A stretch of DNA of 64,000 bases from Flavobacterium sp. LC2016-13 (GTDB lineage: Bacteria > Bacteroidota > Bacteroidia > Flavobacteriales > Flavobacteriaceae), in assembly GCF_009707955.1 (NCBI RefSeq), contig NZ_WMDQ01000010.1, positions 124,001-188,000 on the forward strand, written 5' to 3'. Of the stretch, positions 26,506 to 35,745 are shown in pieces (within the stretch, counting starts at the first letter, position 1; every line of letters starts with the position of its first letter). A program made the position numbers and the translations under genes. A model generated the notes under the pieces. That model had not been told where the DNA came from. It saw nothing but the letters and a program-made list of their open reading frames with translations, and made no database searches.

Positions 26506-27972
26506 TTACGATCTATTAGATTTTTGAATTAACTCAGCAACTAATTTTCCTGAAATTAAGGCAGGTGGAACTCCTGGTCCAGGAACAGTTAATTGTCCTG
26601 TAAAATATAGATTTTTGACTTTTTTGCTTTTTAGTTTTGGCCGTAAAAAAGCAGTTTGCAATAGCGTATTGGCCATTCCGTAAGCATTTCCTTTGTATGC
26701 ATTATAATCTGTTACAAAGTCGTTTTTGCAAAAAGACTTCTTAAATATAATGCTATTTTTTATTTCTTGTTGTGTAAGTGTTTCAAAACGAGTGATTATC
26801 TTTTTAAAATATATTTCCCGAAGTTCTTCGGTATCTTTAATTCCCGGTGCCAACGGAATCAGGAAAAACCCGCTTTCCATTCCGTTTGGAGCCGCAGTTT
26901 CATCTGTTTTGGATGGAAAATTGGCGTAAAACAAAGGCGCCTCCGGCCATTTCGGATTATCATAAATATCGGCTGCGTGCTGATTAAAATCGACATCAAA
27001 AAATAAAGCATGATGTGTTACATTCTCTATCTTTTTATTGAAGCCAACAAAAAACAATAGAGAAGAAGGTGCAAAAACTCGGCTTTCCCAATATTTTTGA
27101 GAATAAGCGCGATGTTCTTCATCTAGTAAAGTTTCGGTATGATGGTAATCTGCGCCGCTTAAAACAATATCGGCTTTTATAGGTTTTCCGTTAATTATTA
27201 TTCCGGTTGCTATTTTATTTTCGACTATTATTTTCTCGATCGAAGCATTGGTTTCAATTTGAACTCCGAGTTCAAGAGCTAATTTTTCGATTCCGCGAAC
27301 AACATCAAACATTCCTGTTTTTGGATGCCAGGTTCCTAAACCAAAATCGGCATAATTCATGAAATTATAAAAAGATGGTGTTTTTGAGGGTTTTGCTCCT
27401 AAAAATAAAACAGGAAATTCCAGAATCTGAATCAGTCTTTCGTTTTTAAACTTCTTTCGGATATCATTGCTTACAGTACCTAAAAACTGATTTAATTTTA
27501 AAGCGGTTTCGGGTGTGATTAATTCGAGTGGAGAAACTCCTGGTCGATAAACCAAATCTTTAATCGCAATATCATAATTGCTTTTGGCTTGATTGATAAA
27601 AGCTTGAAGTTTTTTAGCACTTCCTGTTTCAATTTTTTCAAAAGTGATTTTTATTTCTTCAAGATTGTCATAGATATTGATAAAATCATCAATGTCAAAA
27701 TAAACACTGTAAGCAGGGTTTAGCTTTATGAGTTCATAATAATCAGCTGTTTTTTTATTGAAATCATTAAAGAAACATTCGAAAACATCGGGCATCCAAT
27801 ACCAGCTTGGTCCCATATCAAAGGTAAAACCATCTTTTTTAAATTGTCTGGCTCTTCCTCCAATAGAATCATTTTTTTCATATATCGTTACCTTGTTTCC
27901 TTGTTGAGCCAAGTAACATGAAGCGGCTAATGCAGAAAAGCCAGATCCTATTATTGCGATAGTTTTTTTCAT
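26506..27972 (-). CDS. crtI: Phytoene desaturase
   Basis: FAD-dependent phytoene desaturase of 488 residues; converts phytoene to lycopene in four steps. The N-terminal dinucleotide motif IAIIGSGFSALAASCYLAQQ is followed by YEKNDSIGGRARQF and FDMGPSWYW. The C-terminal CrtI signature region reads NLYFTGQLTVPGPGVPPALI, continuing into SGK. It follows the MerR/B12 regulator by 37 bases and precedes crtB by 4. Confidence 0.94.
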   Translation of the reverse strand: MKKTIAIIGSGFSALAASCYLAQQGNKVTIYEKNDSIGGRARQFKKDGFTFDMGPSWYWMPDVFECFFNDFNKKTADYYELIKLNPAYSVYFDIDDFINIYDNLEEIKITFEKIETGSAKKLQAFINQAKSNYDIAIKDLVYRPGVSPLELITPETALKLNQFLGTVSNDIRKKFKNERLIQILEFPVLFLGAKPSKTPSFYNFMNYADFGLGTWHPKTGMFDVVRGIEKLALELGVQIETNASIEKIIVENKIATGIIINGKPIKADIVLSGADYHHTETLLDEEHRAYSQKYWESRVFAPSSLLFFVGFNKKIENVTHHALFFDVDFNQHAADIYDNPKWPEAPLFYANFPSKTDETAAPNGMESGFFLIPLAPGIKDTEELREIYFKKIITRFETLTQQEIKNSIIFKKSFCKNDFVTDYNAYKGNAYGMANTLLQTAFLRPKLKSKKVKNLYFTGQLTVPGPGVPPALISGKLVAELIQKSNRS

Positions 27973-28009
27973 TTGTTTAACAAATGTACAAAAACTTTAA
28001 ACAAAATAT

Positions 28010-28909
28010 TTATATAGTTTCAATTGTTTCATCCATAGAATCGAATATTCTTATTCGATCCGGTAGGTTTTTTGCATCTATATGTTGTGCCATTTTACCC
28101 ATTAGCCAGATTTCGTTGTTTTTTTGAAGCAATTTTTGCCCCATTGTTTTGACGTACTGATTGATAACGTGGCGATCAGGCTGAATCGTCATGAACGAAA
28201 TAAACGTAATATTTTCGAAATGTTTGGTAAGATCCTGCAAGTTTTCGATTGGCATGCTTTCACCTAAGTAAATGGTTTTGTATCCTTTAGATAAAATCTC
28301 ATATTGAAGGTAAAGTAGTCCTATTTGGTGAATTTCATTTAATGGTAATGAAAGAACAAAAATTTTGTCAGTTTTGGTTGGTTTTAATATCTGAAGGCTT
28401 TCGGTGTAAATTAAAATCTTTTGTTTAATCAAATGACTCATAAAGTGTTCATTTGCAGGAGTAATGGTTTCAGATTGCCACAATAATCCTAATTCTTTCA
28501 GTAAAGGAAGAAAATGATCCTTAAAAACTTCTTTAAATGTTTTTTCAGAAATAAGCCAGTCAAAAGTATTGAAGAAAATTTCCTGATCAAAATTCATCAT
28601 TGCCATTTTAAAAGATGTAATGGCGTAGTTTTGAGCATTTTTCTTCGAGATAATCTCACGAACTAATTGTGGAATTTTGTCTTCCGGAAAGGTTGATATT
28701 TTAGATATTTTATAACCATACTCGTGGAGTAAAGTTATATTTAGAAGTTTTTGTAAGCTATGTAAGTTATAAAGACGAATATTAGTATCCGTTCGCATTG
28801 GTTCAAGAATGTTATATCTTTTTTCCCAAATTCGAATTGTATGTGCTTTTATTCCTGACAGGTTTTCGAGATCCTTAATGCTGAAAACAGTTTTAATGTT
28901 GTTAATCAT
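28010..28909 (-). CDS. MerR-family B12-dependent photoreceptor regulator (CarH/LitR type)
   Basis: A 299-residue regulator that by family resemblance binds adenosylcobalamin and releases DNA when light breaks the cobalt-carbon bond. The N-terminal MerR helix-turn-helix (FSIKDLENLSGIKAHTIRIW) is followed by a helical cap domain and a Rossmann B12 domain. Key residues are conserved: Trp144 followed ten residues later by Glu154-His155 (the W-x9-EH light-sensing motif of CarH), and the ligand motif N-E-I-H194-Q-I-G. It leads the crt operon, so it should regulate its own cluster. Confidence 0.9.
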   Translation of the reverse strand: MINNIKTVFSIKDLENLSGIKAHTIRIWEKRYNILEPMRTDTNIRLYNLHSLQKLLNITLLHEYGYKISKISTFPEDKIPQLVREIISKKNAQNYAITSFKMAMMNFDQEIFFNTFDWLISEKTFKEVFKDHFLPLLKELGLLWQSETITPANEHFMSHLIKQKILIYTESLQILKPTKTDKIFVLSLPLNEIHQIGLLYLQYEILSKGYKTIYLGESMPIENLQDLTKHFENITFISFMTIQPDRHVINQYVKTMGQKLLQKNNEIWLMGKMAQHIDAKNLPDRIRIFDSMDETIETI

Positions 28910-28928
28910 TTTTGGTTATTTGGATAAA

Positions 28929-28936
28929 CAAAAATA
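28929..28936 (-). promoter_or_regulatory. Candidate -7 element of the carH-crt operon
   Basis: The minus strand reads TATTTTTG, matching TAnnTTTG, 19 bases upstream of the regulator start. No convincing -33 TTG at normal spacing was found, which would fit an activator- or alternative-sigma-dependent promoter but may mean nothing. Confidence 0.4.
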
Positions 28937-28982
28937 AAACAAAATCTGAGATTCCCTTTTAAAACTTGATTAAAATGATAGA

Positions 28983-29945
28983 TTATGAGAAGTTTGTAGT
29001 ACGAAACTGATTTAATTTGTCTAAATACAAAATCGTTTTAGTACCACCTTTACTTCTGTTATACATTGTTTCGAATTTTGCACCAAAAATTACTTCACTA
29101 AATGTATAAGATGTTCTCGCTGCAACGGTATTACTAAACATATCATCGAATGTGGTAATAAAAACTAAAATTTCGCCATGCGTATTTTTAAAATCATCTT
29201 CTGTAAAGTTATACAAAGGGCTATTTTCTGTTATTGGGTGCACTAATGTCCAGCTTAACGAAAGTGCATTTATGGTGTCTAATTCAAGCTCTAAAGTGTA
29301 AAATTTGTTTGTTCTTACGCCATTTTCTTCAACGCTCATTCCCAAGGTTGCTTTTGCTTTTGCATCGGTAAGATTGGTGTTTTTAAAAGGAACAAGTCTT
29401 ACCATTAATCCTTTTCCATCTTTATAAGGACTAATTAATGCGTTATGTGAGAATTTTAAAAAAGCGGTTGGTTTGCTGAATCTTCCAAAAAATAATCCTG
29501 TTGCAATGGCAAAACTCAATAAACCAATTAAAGCCTCGGCAGCAGATAATGCACTGGTTAAAAATCCGGTTGGACTAATATGTCCGTAACCTACAGTAGT
29601 AAAAGTTTGCGCACTAAAAAAATAAGCTTGTCCAAATTGAGTCAATATACTTTGAGATTGCTCGATTCCGTCTAGATGCTCAATTCCGATTGCGTAATAC
29701 AGAATGGCAAAGATGAAATTGATTATAATATAAAATGAAAATAAAATCAGCATGAATTTCCAATTTGGCATTTCAATCATGGTATGGTACCAACTAATTC
29801 GGCGTAACAAATTCATTCCTCTTTTTTCAATATTAGGAGTTCCGTTTTTGTTTACAAACCTTCCTCCGTAACTATTTGCATTTGTTCCGAAGCCTGAGTT
29901 TTCGTCTGTTTTTGCTTTATTATTTAAATTTTTAAGGAGTACCAT
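28983..29945 (-). CDS. Inward-rectifier (Kir-type) potassium channel
   Basis: Prokaryotic Kir channel of 320 residues. Outer helix at about 64-86, pore helix AYFFSAQTFTTVGYGHISP with the selectivity filter TVGYG at 117-121, inner helix at about 128-155, then the cytoplasmic immunoglobulin-like IRK domain (SHNALISPYKDGKGLMVRL, ELELDTINALSLSWTLVHPI). The ATG at 29945 is chosen because an upstream TTG falls within the -7 element. A single-gene unit next to the TPR gene. Confidence 0.93.
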   Translation of the reverse strand: MVLLKNLNNKAKTDENSGFGTNANSYGGRFVNKNGTPNIEKRGMNLLRRISWYHTMIEMPNWKFMLILFSFYIIINFIFAILYYAIGIEHLDGIEQSQSILTQFGQAYFFSAQTFTTVGYGHISPTGFLTSALSAAEALIGLLSFAIATGLFFGRFSKPTAFLKFSHNALISPYKDGKGLMVRLVPFKNTNLTDAKAKATLGMSVEENGVRTNKFYTLELELDTINALSLSWTLVHPITENSPLYNFTEDDFKNTHGEILVFITTFDDMFSNTVAARTSYTFSEVIFGAKFETMYNRSKGGTKTILYLDKLNQFRTTNFS

Positions 29946-29963
29946 TATTATATGTTTATAGAG

Positions 29964-29971
29964 CAAATGTA
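29964..29971 (-). promoter_or_regulatory. Candidate -7 element of the Kir channel gene
   Basis: The minus strand reads TACATTTG, a match to TAnnTTTG, 18 bases upstream of the chosen ATG; it also rules out the longer TTG start. Confidence 0.5.
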
Positions 29972-30012
29972 GTAATATCTTTAATATAGAATTGAGTTCG
30001 CTATTAATGAAA

Positions 30013-30050
30013 AAAGCAATCTATAAAATGTAGATTTTACAGATTGCTTT
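30013..30050 (-). terminator. Intrinsic terminator after the TPR gene
   Basis: AAAGCAATCT at 30013 onward pairs with AGATTGCTTT ending at 30050, with further pairing TAAAAT / ATTTTA inside. It lies just downstream of the minus-strand TPR gene. Confidence 0.7.
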
Positions 30051-30074
30051 GAGTTTAGTTTTTGAGTTTGCTTT

Positions 30075-30575
30075 TTATTTACAAAAAGTAGCTCTGTTTT
30101 TTATGGCGCTTTGACTTCCTAATTCTATAGCTTTAGAAAAGTCTTTGCAGGATTTCTTTTTTTCTCCCATTTTATTGTAGCAAAGACCTCTTAAATTCAG
30201 TGCTACATAATCTTTAGGGTTCATCATGAGGCAATAAGAGCAATCTTCGATAGTTGCATCGTAATTCATCAATTTGTAGTTTACGTTTGCTCTTCCTGTA
30301 AATGCATCAGAATTCATGGTGTCTAACTCGATTGCTTTGGTGAAATCAGCAAGAGCTCCTTGTAAATCGTTGAGTTTGTATTTTGCAACGCCTCTGTTTT
30401 GGTAAGCTTCTACAAAATGAGAATTCATTTTAATGGCTTTTGTATAGTCGGCAATGGCGCCTTTTGTGTTTCCGGCTTCGGCTTTTTTCATCGCTTTATC
30501 AAAATAAGCGGTTGCAGATTGTGCCCATGTTGAGCATGTTATCATAATAAATGATAAGAGTAGTAGGTGTTTCAT
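30075..30575 (-). CDS. Exported TPR-repeat protein
   Basis: Protein of 166 residues with a signal peptide (LLLLSFIMITCSTWAQ) and about three and a half tetratricopeptide repeats: FDKAMKKAEAGNTKGAIADY, YQNRGVAKYKLNDLQGALAD, FTGRANVNYKLMNYDATIED, LNLRGLCYNKMGEKKKSCKD. A periplasmic scaffold by family. Single gene with its own terminator. Confidence 0.85.
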   Translation of the reverse strand: MKHLLLLSFIMITCSTWAQSATAYFDKAMKKAEAGNTKGAIADYTKAIKMNSHFVEAYQNRGVAKYKLNDLQGALADFTKAIELDTMNSDAFTGRANVNYKLMNYDATIEDCSYCLMMNPKDYVALNLRGLCYNKMGEKKKSCKDFSKAIELGSQSAIKNRATFCK

Positions 30576-30784
30576 AAACTAATTTGGGATTAGGTTAATT
30601 GTTTTTCTGCAACGAATTTAATAAAGTTTTGTTTGTGAAGGAAGTTCTTTGATTAAAAAAAGTAATTAACTCAAATTTTGTCGTAGCTGGATATGATTTA
30701 GCAGTAAATATTGGAAATAGAATATGTCAATATAAAGATTTTTGAATCAGGATAGGATCTAAATGATGAATTTAGTTTAAAATT

Positions 30785-30825
30785 AAAAAAGCGAAAATCT
30801 TATAAATAAAGATTTCCGCTTTTTT
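30785..30825. terminator. Orphan intrinsic terminator
   Basis: AAAAAAGCG-AAATCTT pairs across a 7-base loop with AAGATTT-CGCTTTTTT. No intact gene ends here: the flanking genes point away from it. It therefore marks a lost gene or the tRNA-like remnant next to it. Confidence 0.7.
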
Positions 30826-30893
30826 GTGAACTCGTTGGTACAAAATTCGAACCTTTTACTTGAAGATTTTCAAGTTTTAAGCGAGTTAACAGA
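30826..30893 (-). pseudogene. Degraded tRNA-Phe-like sequence
   Basis: The minus strand shows, in tRNA order, ends that can pair (AACTCG / CGAGTT), a TTGAAAATC segment resembling a GAA anticodon loop, GGTTCGAAT like a T-loop, and TACCA near the 3' end. The D-arm and stems are eroded and the loops have wrong sizes, so it is not a functional tRNA. Rest of the gap 30576-31172: nothing recognised. Confidence 0.3.
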
Positions 30894-31172
30894 GGTTTAT
30901 TAATAAAAGTATTTGATTACCCGAGTTTATTAAAAAGTTGGAAGTATCCTAAATTGGGCTGATTTAAAGCACATCCAATTGTATGAAATACAAAGTCCTT
31001 CAAGTTTAAGGATATCCAGTAAATACACAAGAATATCATTTTTCCAGCAATATTGAAATCTTAGGCTTAATAACATTGTATTTATATATGTAATAATTTG
31101 AAAGGTTTCAATATTAAAAAATCACTGTGTTGAAAAACAGAATATCAAAATAATAAACTAAAATTTAAAATT

Positions 31173-31604
31173 ATGAAACAGTTGCCTAATTTAGACGTAT
31201 TCGTAAAAAATCTCATAGACAAAGGCTTTAATGGTTACTTTCAAATACAAGTAGCCTATACGGGAAAGTTGAAAGAAAACATTACCGAATATATGGAAGC
31301 CTGTAACAATGGTAAAGAAAGATCTGATAGAGATGGAAACTTTTTACTATCGACTTATCTGAAATGGTCAGGAGATGATAATCCTAGTATTGTATGCGAT
31401 TTTTGGGTAAGACAAGAAAATGACGGTTTTGATATACAAAAAATGGAAATTACAAGTAAAGACCGATATGGACAACTTTTGAAAAAAATGGAAATAAAAA
31501 ACCCTTCTATAAGCTCAATTCCGACATTAAAGGAAGCCATTGCTCAGGTTTCAGTATTTCCTCAACAAAAACTTTCTTCTCAAAAAAGAGGATTTAGAAT
31601 GTGA
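31173..31604 (+). CDS. Small protein of unknown function
   Basis: I do not recognise this 143-residue, charged, soluble-looking protein (MKQLPNLDVFVKNLIDKGFN at the start, SSQKRGFRM at the end). It has an A-rich leader typical of flavobacterial starts. It stands alone after about 600 bases without genes and may be the first accessory gene of this region. Confidence 0.6.
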   Translation: MKQLPNLDVFVKNLIDKGFNGYFQIQVAYTGKLKENITEYMEACNNGKERSDRDGNFLLSTYLKWSGDDNPSIVCDFWVRQENDGFDIQKMEITSKDRYGQLLKKMEIKNPSISSIPTLKEAIAQVSVFPQQKLSSQKRGFRM

Positions 31605-32004
31605 CAACAGTAAAATAATTAAACCAATAAAAAAAGCCAGTAGATTTATTTGTCTTAATTTGGATAAAGAGGGATTCAAACAAAATCGTCACATCCCGCT
31701 TTTATAATGCATTTCTAAAATTTTCTAACTGCTGCGCCACGATTCTGCCATCAGGATTTTCGTTATTTATATAAATATTGAAAGTTTCAGACTGGCTTAA
31801 ATCCGTTTAAATTGGCGTGATAATTCTTAATTAATTTAGACTCAAAGATAATATTTTTTATGACAAGCAATGACAAATATTTTTGGATCTTTTAAGTGAT
31901 GTGACTTAGAATTCAAGGATAATCAATATTGACTTTTGTGGAAAAAAGGTATCCAATCCAGTTTTAAATAAAATAAGCCATACCAAATTTAGATCTTAGG
32001 GATT
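31605..32004. other. Gap with one residual reading frame
   Basis: No intact gene. On the minus strand, 31702-31806 reads a 34-residue start-less fragment (SETFNIYINNENPDGRIVAQ, then QLENFRNAL and a stop). It has ordinary codon use and looks like the tail of a lost gene; its family is not recognised. Confidence 0.35.
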
Positions 32005-33231
32005 TTATTTAGTTATTGGGATAAAGATGTTAAATGTAACTCCCTTGTTTAAATTACCATCAGCGGTTATAATTCCATTATGATTATCTACAATTTTCTT
32101 TACAATGGCCAGACCAATTCCTGTTCCGGAATATTCCTCAACATGATGAAGTCTTTTAAATATGACAAAGACAATCTCGTTGTATTGCGCGTCAAAGCCG
32201 ATTCCATTATCTTTAAATGTGAGATTCCAATAATCACATACTTGTGGATTATTGGTGAGATTAAGCATCTTGAATTTATTATATTTAATAATGGTCGATT
32301 GTATAGTGATGAGAAGTTCAGTTTCTGGAATTGTGAACTTTAATGAATTAGATATCAGGTTATAGATAAGCTGACGAAATTGGAATGGTCTTATAAATAC
32401 AGGCACTAATCCGTTTATCTTAAAGACAGCTTTTTTTTGATATATGTCATCTAAAAGCTCTGATTTAACATCTTCGATTGCAGCACTCAGATCACTTAAT
32501 TCATATGGATGTTCAATTACACTCACTTTTGAAAATTCCAGTAGATCTTCAATAAGCTGTCTCATTCTTGTTGCCGAGATATGTATGCGTTTCAAATTGT
32601 TTTTTCCCGCTTCAGTCATTGTTGTCATCTCTTTTTCCATTATAATGGAAATAAAAGTCTGAATTTTTCGAAGCGGTTCCTGCAGATCATGGCTTGAGAT
32701 AAAATTAAAAGCAAGCAGTTCTTTATTTGCATTCAATAACTCAATTGCTCTTTTCTCCTTCTCCGCATTTTGGAGTTCGAGTTCCTTATTTGCCTTGAGC
32801 AGTGCAGCAGTCTGTATTTTTAGTTTTTCAATAAGCTCTTCTTTCTGAACTAATTCTTCTGCTTCTTTCAGGGCACGATTTATTTTTTGGATCAGCGATG
32901 ATAAATTGTTTTTGGAAACATAATCCGTAACACCTTCTTTTATAAGCATTACAGCATTTTCCTCCCCAATAGTACCTGATATTATGATAAAGGGTATATT
33001 GAGGTTTCTGTCTTTTACTATTTTAAAGGCTGAAACAGCATCAAATGAAGGCAGTGCATAATCCGATAATATAATATCAGGCAAAAATGTATCAAGTGAT
33101 TCTTCAAAACCTTTTCTTGAATCGACTATTTTTGATACAAACGATAATCCTGATTTTGTCAAGTGACGGATTAATAAATCTGCATCAGAAGTATTGTCTT
33201 CTAATATCAATGCTCTAATATCTTTTTTCAT
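32005..33231 (-). CDS. Response-regulator/histidine-kinase hybrid
   Basis: A 408-residue protein with a receiver domain first (residues about 1-122; phosphoacceptor Asp57 in DIILSDYALP), a coiled coil (125-175), a HisKA dimerisation helix with His181 (FNFISSHDLQEPLRKIQ) and a HATPase domain (NLISNSLKFT, NGIGF, GTGIGLAIVKK). It has no membrane segment or sensor domain, so it takes its input from the upstream kinase or regulator in the same minus-strand row. The order receiver-then-kinase is typical of cytoplasmic relays in Bacteroidota. Confidence 0.9.
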   Translation of the reverse strand: MKKDIRALILEDNTSDADLLIRHLTKSGLSFVSKIVDSRKGFEESLDTFLPDIILSDYALPSFDAVSAFKIVKDRNLNIPFIIISGTIGEENAVMLIKEGVTDYVSKNNLSSLIQKINRALKEAEELVQKEELIEKLKIQTAALLKANKELELQNAEKEKRAIELLNANKELLAFNFISSHDLQEPLRKIQTFISIIMEKEMTTMTEAGKNNLKRIHISATRMRQLIEDLLEFSKVSVIEHPYELSDLSAAIEDVKSELLDDIYQKKAVFKINGLVPVFIRPFQFRQLIYNLISNSLKFTIPETELLITIQSTIIKYNKFKMLNLTNNPQVCDYWNLTFKDNGIGFDAQYNEIVFVIFKRLHHVEEYSGTGIGLAIVKKIVDNHNGIITADGNLNKGVTFNIFIPITK

Positions 33232-33273
33232 TTAATATAGAATCATAGTTTTAGGAAATAATTAATTAAACGC

Positions 33274-33714
33274 TTAATTAGCCGGCTGGCTCAGGATCAT
33301 CCAGTACATTCCAAGTTCTTTTATTGCGTTAAAAAAGTTATTGCTGTCAACAGGTTTTACAATGTAACTGTTGGCTCCAAGTTTGTAGCATTCTGCAATA
33401 TCCGGATCTTCCTGGGAAGAGGTAAGAATCACTATTGGAATAGATTTAAGCGCATCATCGGTTTTGACCTTTTCAAGCACCTGCATTCCGGACATCTTAG
33501 GCATTTTTAAATCTAAGAGAAGAAGTTTGGGATGTGATTTTGGATTCCTCTTAGAATAAATTCCCCTGCAGTATAAAAAATCAAGCGCTTCTGCACCATC
33601 CTTTACATGTAGGAGTTTGTTGGTAAAGCCACTTTTACTAAGGGCACGCATGGTCAGCATGGCATCTTCCATGCTGTCTTCGGCAAATAAAATTTCAATA
33701 TTTTCGTAATCCAT
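33274..33714 (-). CDS. Single-domain response regulator (Rcp1-like)
   Basis: Receiver-only protein of 146 residues: acidic pair AEDSMEDA near 11, phosphoacceptor Asp68 in LLLLDLKMPKMSG, VILTSS near 96 and the Lys switch in SYIVKPVDS. The extended alpha4 region with a C-terminal helix resembles Rcp1, the partner of phytochrome-like kinases. It sits 11 bases downstream of the PAS kinase gene and is its likely target. Confidence 0.9.
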   Translation of the reverse strand: MDYENIEILFAEDSMEDAMLTMRALSKSGFTNKLLHVKDGAEALDFLYCRGIYSKRNPKSHPKLLLLDLKMPKMSGMQVLEKVKTDDALKSIPIVILTSSQEDPDIAECYKLGANSYIVKPVDSNNFFNAIKELGMYWMILSQPAN

Positions 33715-33725
33715 TTTTTTATTTT

Positions 33726-35414
33726 TTAATGTTTAATATTCGGCAGGCTAAAGTAAAAAGTTGCACCTTCATCTAATTTTGATTCAGCCCAAACCGTTCC
33801 CGAGTGCCGGCTGACTATTTTTTGTACTATTGCAAGTCCAATGCCTGTTCCTGTAAATTCCTCCTGTGAGTGCAGACGCTGAAATACGCCAAACAGTTTA
33901 TCGTAATAGGTCATATCAAATCCTGCGCCCCAGTCTTTTAGACTATATATGATTTTGTCTTCTTGTGAAGTTGATGTTATCTTAATTTTTATCTCTGGTT
34001 TGTATTTTGAATATTTTATTGCATTAGAGATTAAATTGATCCAGACTTGTTTGATCAGTGATGGGTCTCCATAGGAGTGAGCAAGTTCTTCAATTTCAAA
34101 AATGGGTGTATTTTCACCTTTTTCAAATGTTATATCATTTATGACTCCATTTACTAGTGAGGTCATGTTTATATTGGTAGAAGAGACCTCTTTACGGCCT
34201 AATTTGCTAAAAGCAAGTAAGTCATCTATCAATATTCCCATTTTATTGGAGTTGTTGATTATGGCTTGTATGATTTTTTTCCCATCATCATCTATTGAAT
34301 CAGCATGGTCTTCTATCAATATTTGTGTATAACCATTGATCGCACGTATTGGAGCGCGCAGATCATGGGAAACAGAATAAGAGAATGATCCCAGTTCTTC
34401 CTGCGCTTTTTTTAATTCATCATTAGCCAATGTCAGCTCACTGCTTCGTTTTTCCTGATAGGCAAGTTCTCGATTTTTAACTATCAATTCTGCTGCTCTT
34501 TTTAGCTTTTGCACTTTTCTTTTTTCTTTAAGAATCTTTTCAGAAGCAAGTTTCTTGTTGGCTATTATAAGTTCAGCAGCACGTTTTTCTTTTTCTCTGC
34601 TTTGAATGGCCAGTTCTTTATTAGCAATAATTAATTCTTCTGCCCGTTTTTCTTTTTGGTCATTCTGAAATTTTAATTCTTTATTTGCAATGATTAATTC
34701 TGCAGCACGATTTTCCTTTTCCTTATTTTGAAAAGCAAGTTCCTTATTGGCAATAATTAACTCAGATGATCTTTTTTCCTTTTCGTCAGCCTGAACTGCC
34801 AGCTGTAAAAATTGTGTTTTGGTAAGTGTTATGTCTGTTGCTATTTTTAAGATCTTATAAGGTTTTCCTTGAGCATCAAAAATAGGATTATAACTACCTA
34901 AAAACCATATCAATTTGCCATTTTTCGCGGTCAGAATAAATTCGTCCCTTTGATAAATACCCTTTTTTAGGCTGTTCCAAAAAAACTGATACGCATTTGA
35001 TTTTGAATATGAGGTATCAACTAAAATACTATGATGCTTTCCCAGCAAATCTTTTGCAGTGTAGCCCATAATTTTGAGAAAATTTTTATTGGCATTTAAA
35101 ATATTGCCATCCATATTGAGCTCTACAGATGCGTTTGTGGTGTTTATAGCATTGGTTAGATTTAGCAAATACTGTTCATTTGCTTGAAGTTGTTCTTTAA
35201 GGGTTAAAATTTCAGCTTCTATTTGCTTATTGTGAAATTCAGCTTCGATGCTGTCGCTAACAGGCGACATTGCTTTTTTTGCTTTACTGATATTCTGAAG
35301 CGTTAACTTTTCTTCCGTTAAATGTTCGCTATTCTCTGGAATGTTTTCCTTTTGTGGAAGTACTGTATCAGAAAGTGCAACTTCCTTAATACCATTTTTT
35401 TCTTTAATGCTCAT
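33726..35414 (-). CDS. Cytoplasmic PAS sensor histidine kinase with repeated coiled coil
   Basis: Kinase of 562 residues. A PAS domain with PAC motif covers about 80-200 (NTTNASVELNMDGNILNANK, then KILKIATDITLTKT). A coiled coil at about 205-335 is made of repeated units close to KEKRAAELIIANKELAFQN (about 21 residues each, five to six copies). Then HisKA (His near 350, SYSVSHDLRAPIRAINGY) and HATPase (NLISNAIKYS, GAGFDM, GTGIGLAIVQK). No membrane helices. First gene of a three-gene signalling operon with the regulator and the hybrid. Confidence 0.92.
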   Translation of the reverse strand: MSIKEKNGIKEVALSDTVLPQKENIPENSEHLTEEKLTLQNISKAKKAMSPVSDSIEAEFHNKQIEAEILTLKEQLQANEQYLLNLTNAINTTNASVELNMDGNILNANKNFLKIMGYTAKDLLGKHHSILVDTSYSKSNAYQFFWNSLKKGIYQRDEFILTAKNGKLIWFLGSYNPIFDAQGKPYKILKIATDITLTKTQFLQLAVQADEKEKRSSELIIANKELAFQNKEKENRAAELIIANKELKFQNDQKEKRAEELIIANKELAIQSREKEKRAAELIIANKKLASEKILKEKRKVQKLKRAAELIVKNRELAYQEKRSSELTLANDELKKAQEELGSFSYSVSHDLRAPIRAINGYTQILIEDHADSIDDDGKKIIQAIINNSNKMGILIDDLLAFSKLGRKEVSSTNINMTSLVNGVINDITFEKGENTPIFEIEELAHSYGDPSLIKQVWINLISNAIKYSKYKPEIKIKITSTSQEDKIIYSLKDWGAGFDMTYYDKLFGVFQRLHSQEEFTGTGIGLAIVQKIVSRHSGTVWAESKLDEGATFYFSLPNIKH

Positions 35415-35630
35415 AGTAAGCGATGTTTTATTTGAAAAATAATGGCAGTAATTTGCTGGAAAAGCACCTATATTTTAATAATTATTTAGAGCGGATACCA
35501 TTTGTGGCAAATGGAGTAATTTTATATTAAACGAATATAGGTAAATAAAATGGTTATTCAAGTTAATATCTTAGGTGGTAGATATAAAGAATTATTATTT
35601 AGATGCTTACTACAATTAGATTAGTGGTAA

Positions 35631-35726
35631 TTTTACTTATAATTCCCAACTAAAAAAGCCTGAGACAATAGCAAGTACTCGTTGTGAATTGCTTTCAAAA
35701 TTGTATTTTACTTATAATTCCCAACT
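35631..35726. repeat. Direct repeat, two 21-base copies
   Basis: Identical 21-base copies at 35631-35651 and 35706-35726 (core TTACTTATAATTCCCAACT), 75 bases apart, immediately before the serine-recombinase fragment. Could be core sites or the footprint of a lost element. The remaining sequence from 35415 to 36474 holds nothing else I can recognise. Confidence 0.75.
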
Positions 35727-35745
35727 CTCAGAACTTGAATAGTTA

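Noticed and set aside
30826..30893. Functional tRNA gene
   Set aside because: Stems do not pair properly and the anticodon loop has the wrong size.
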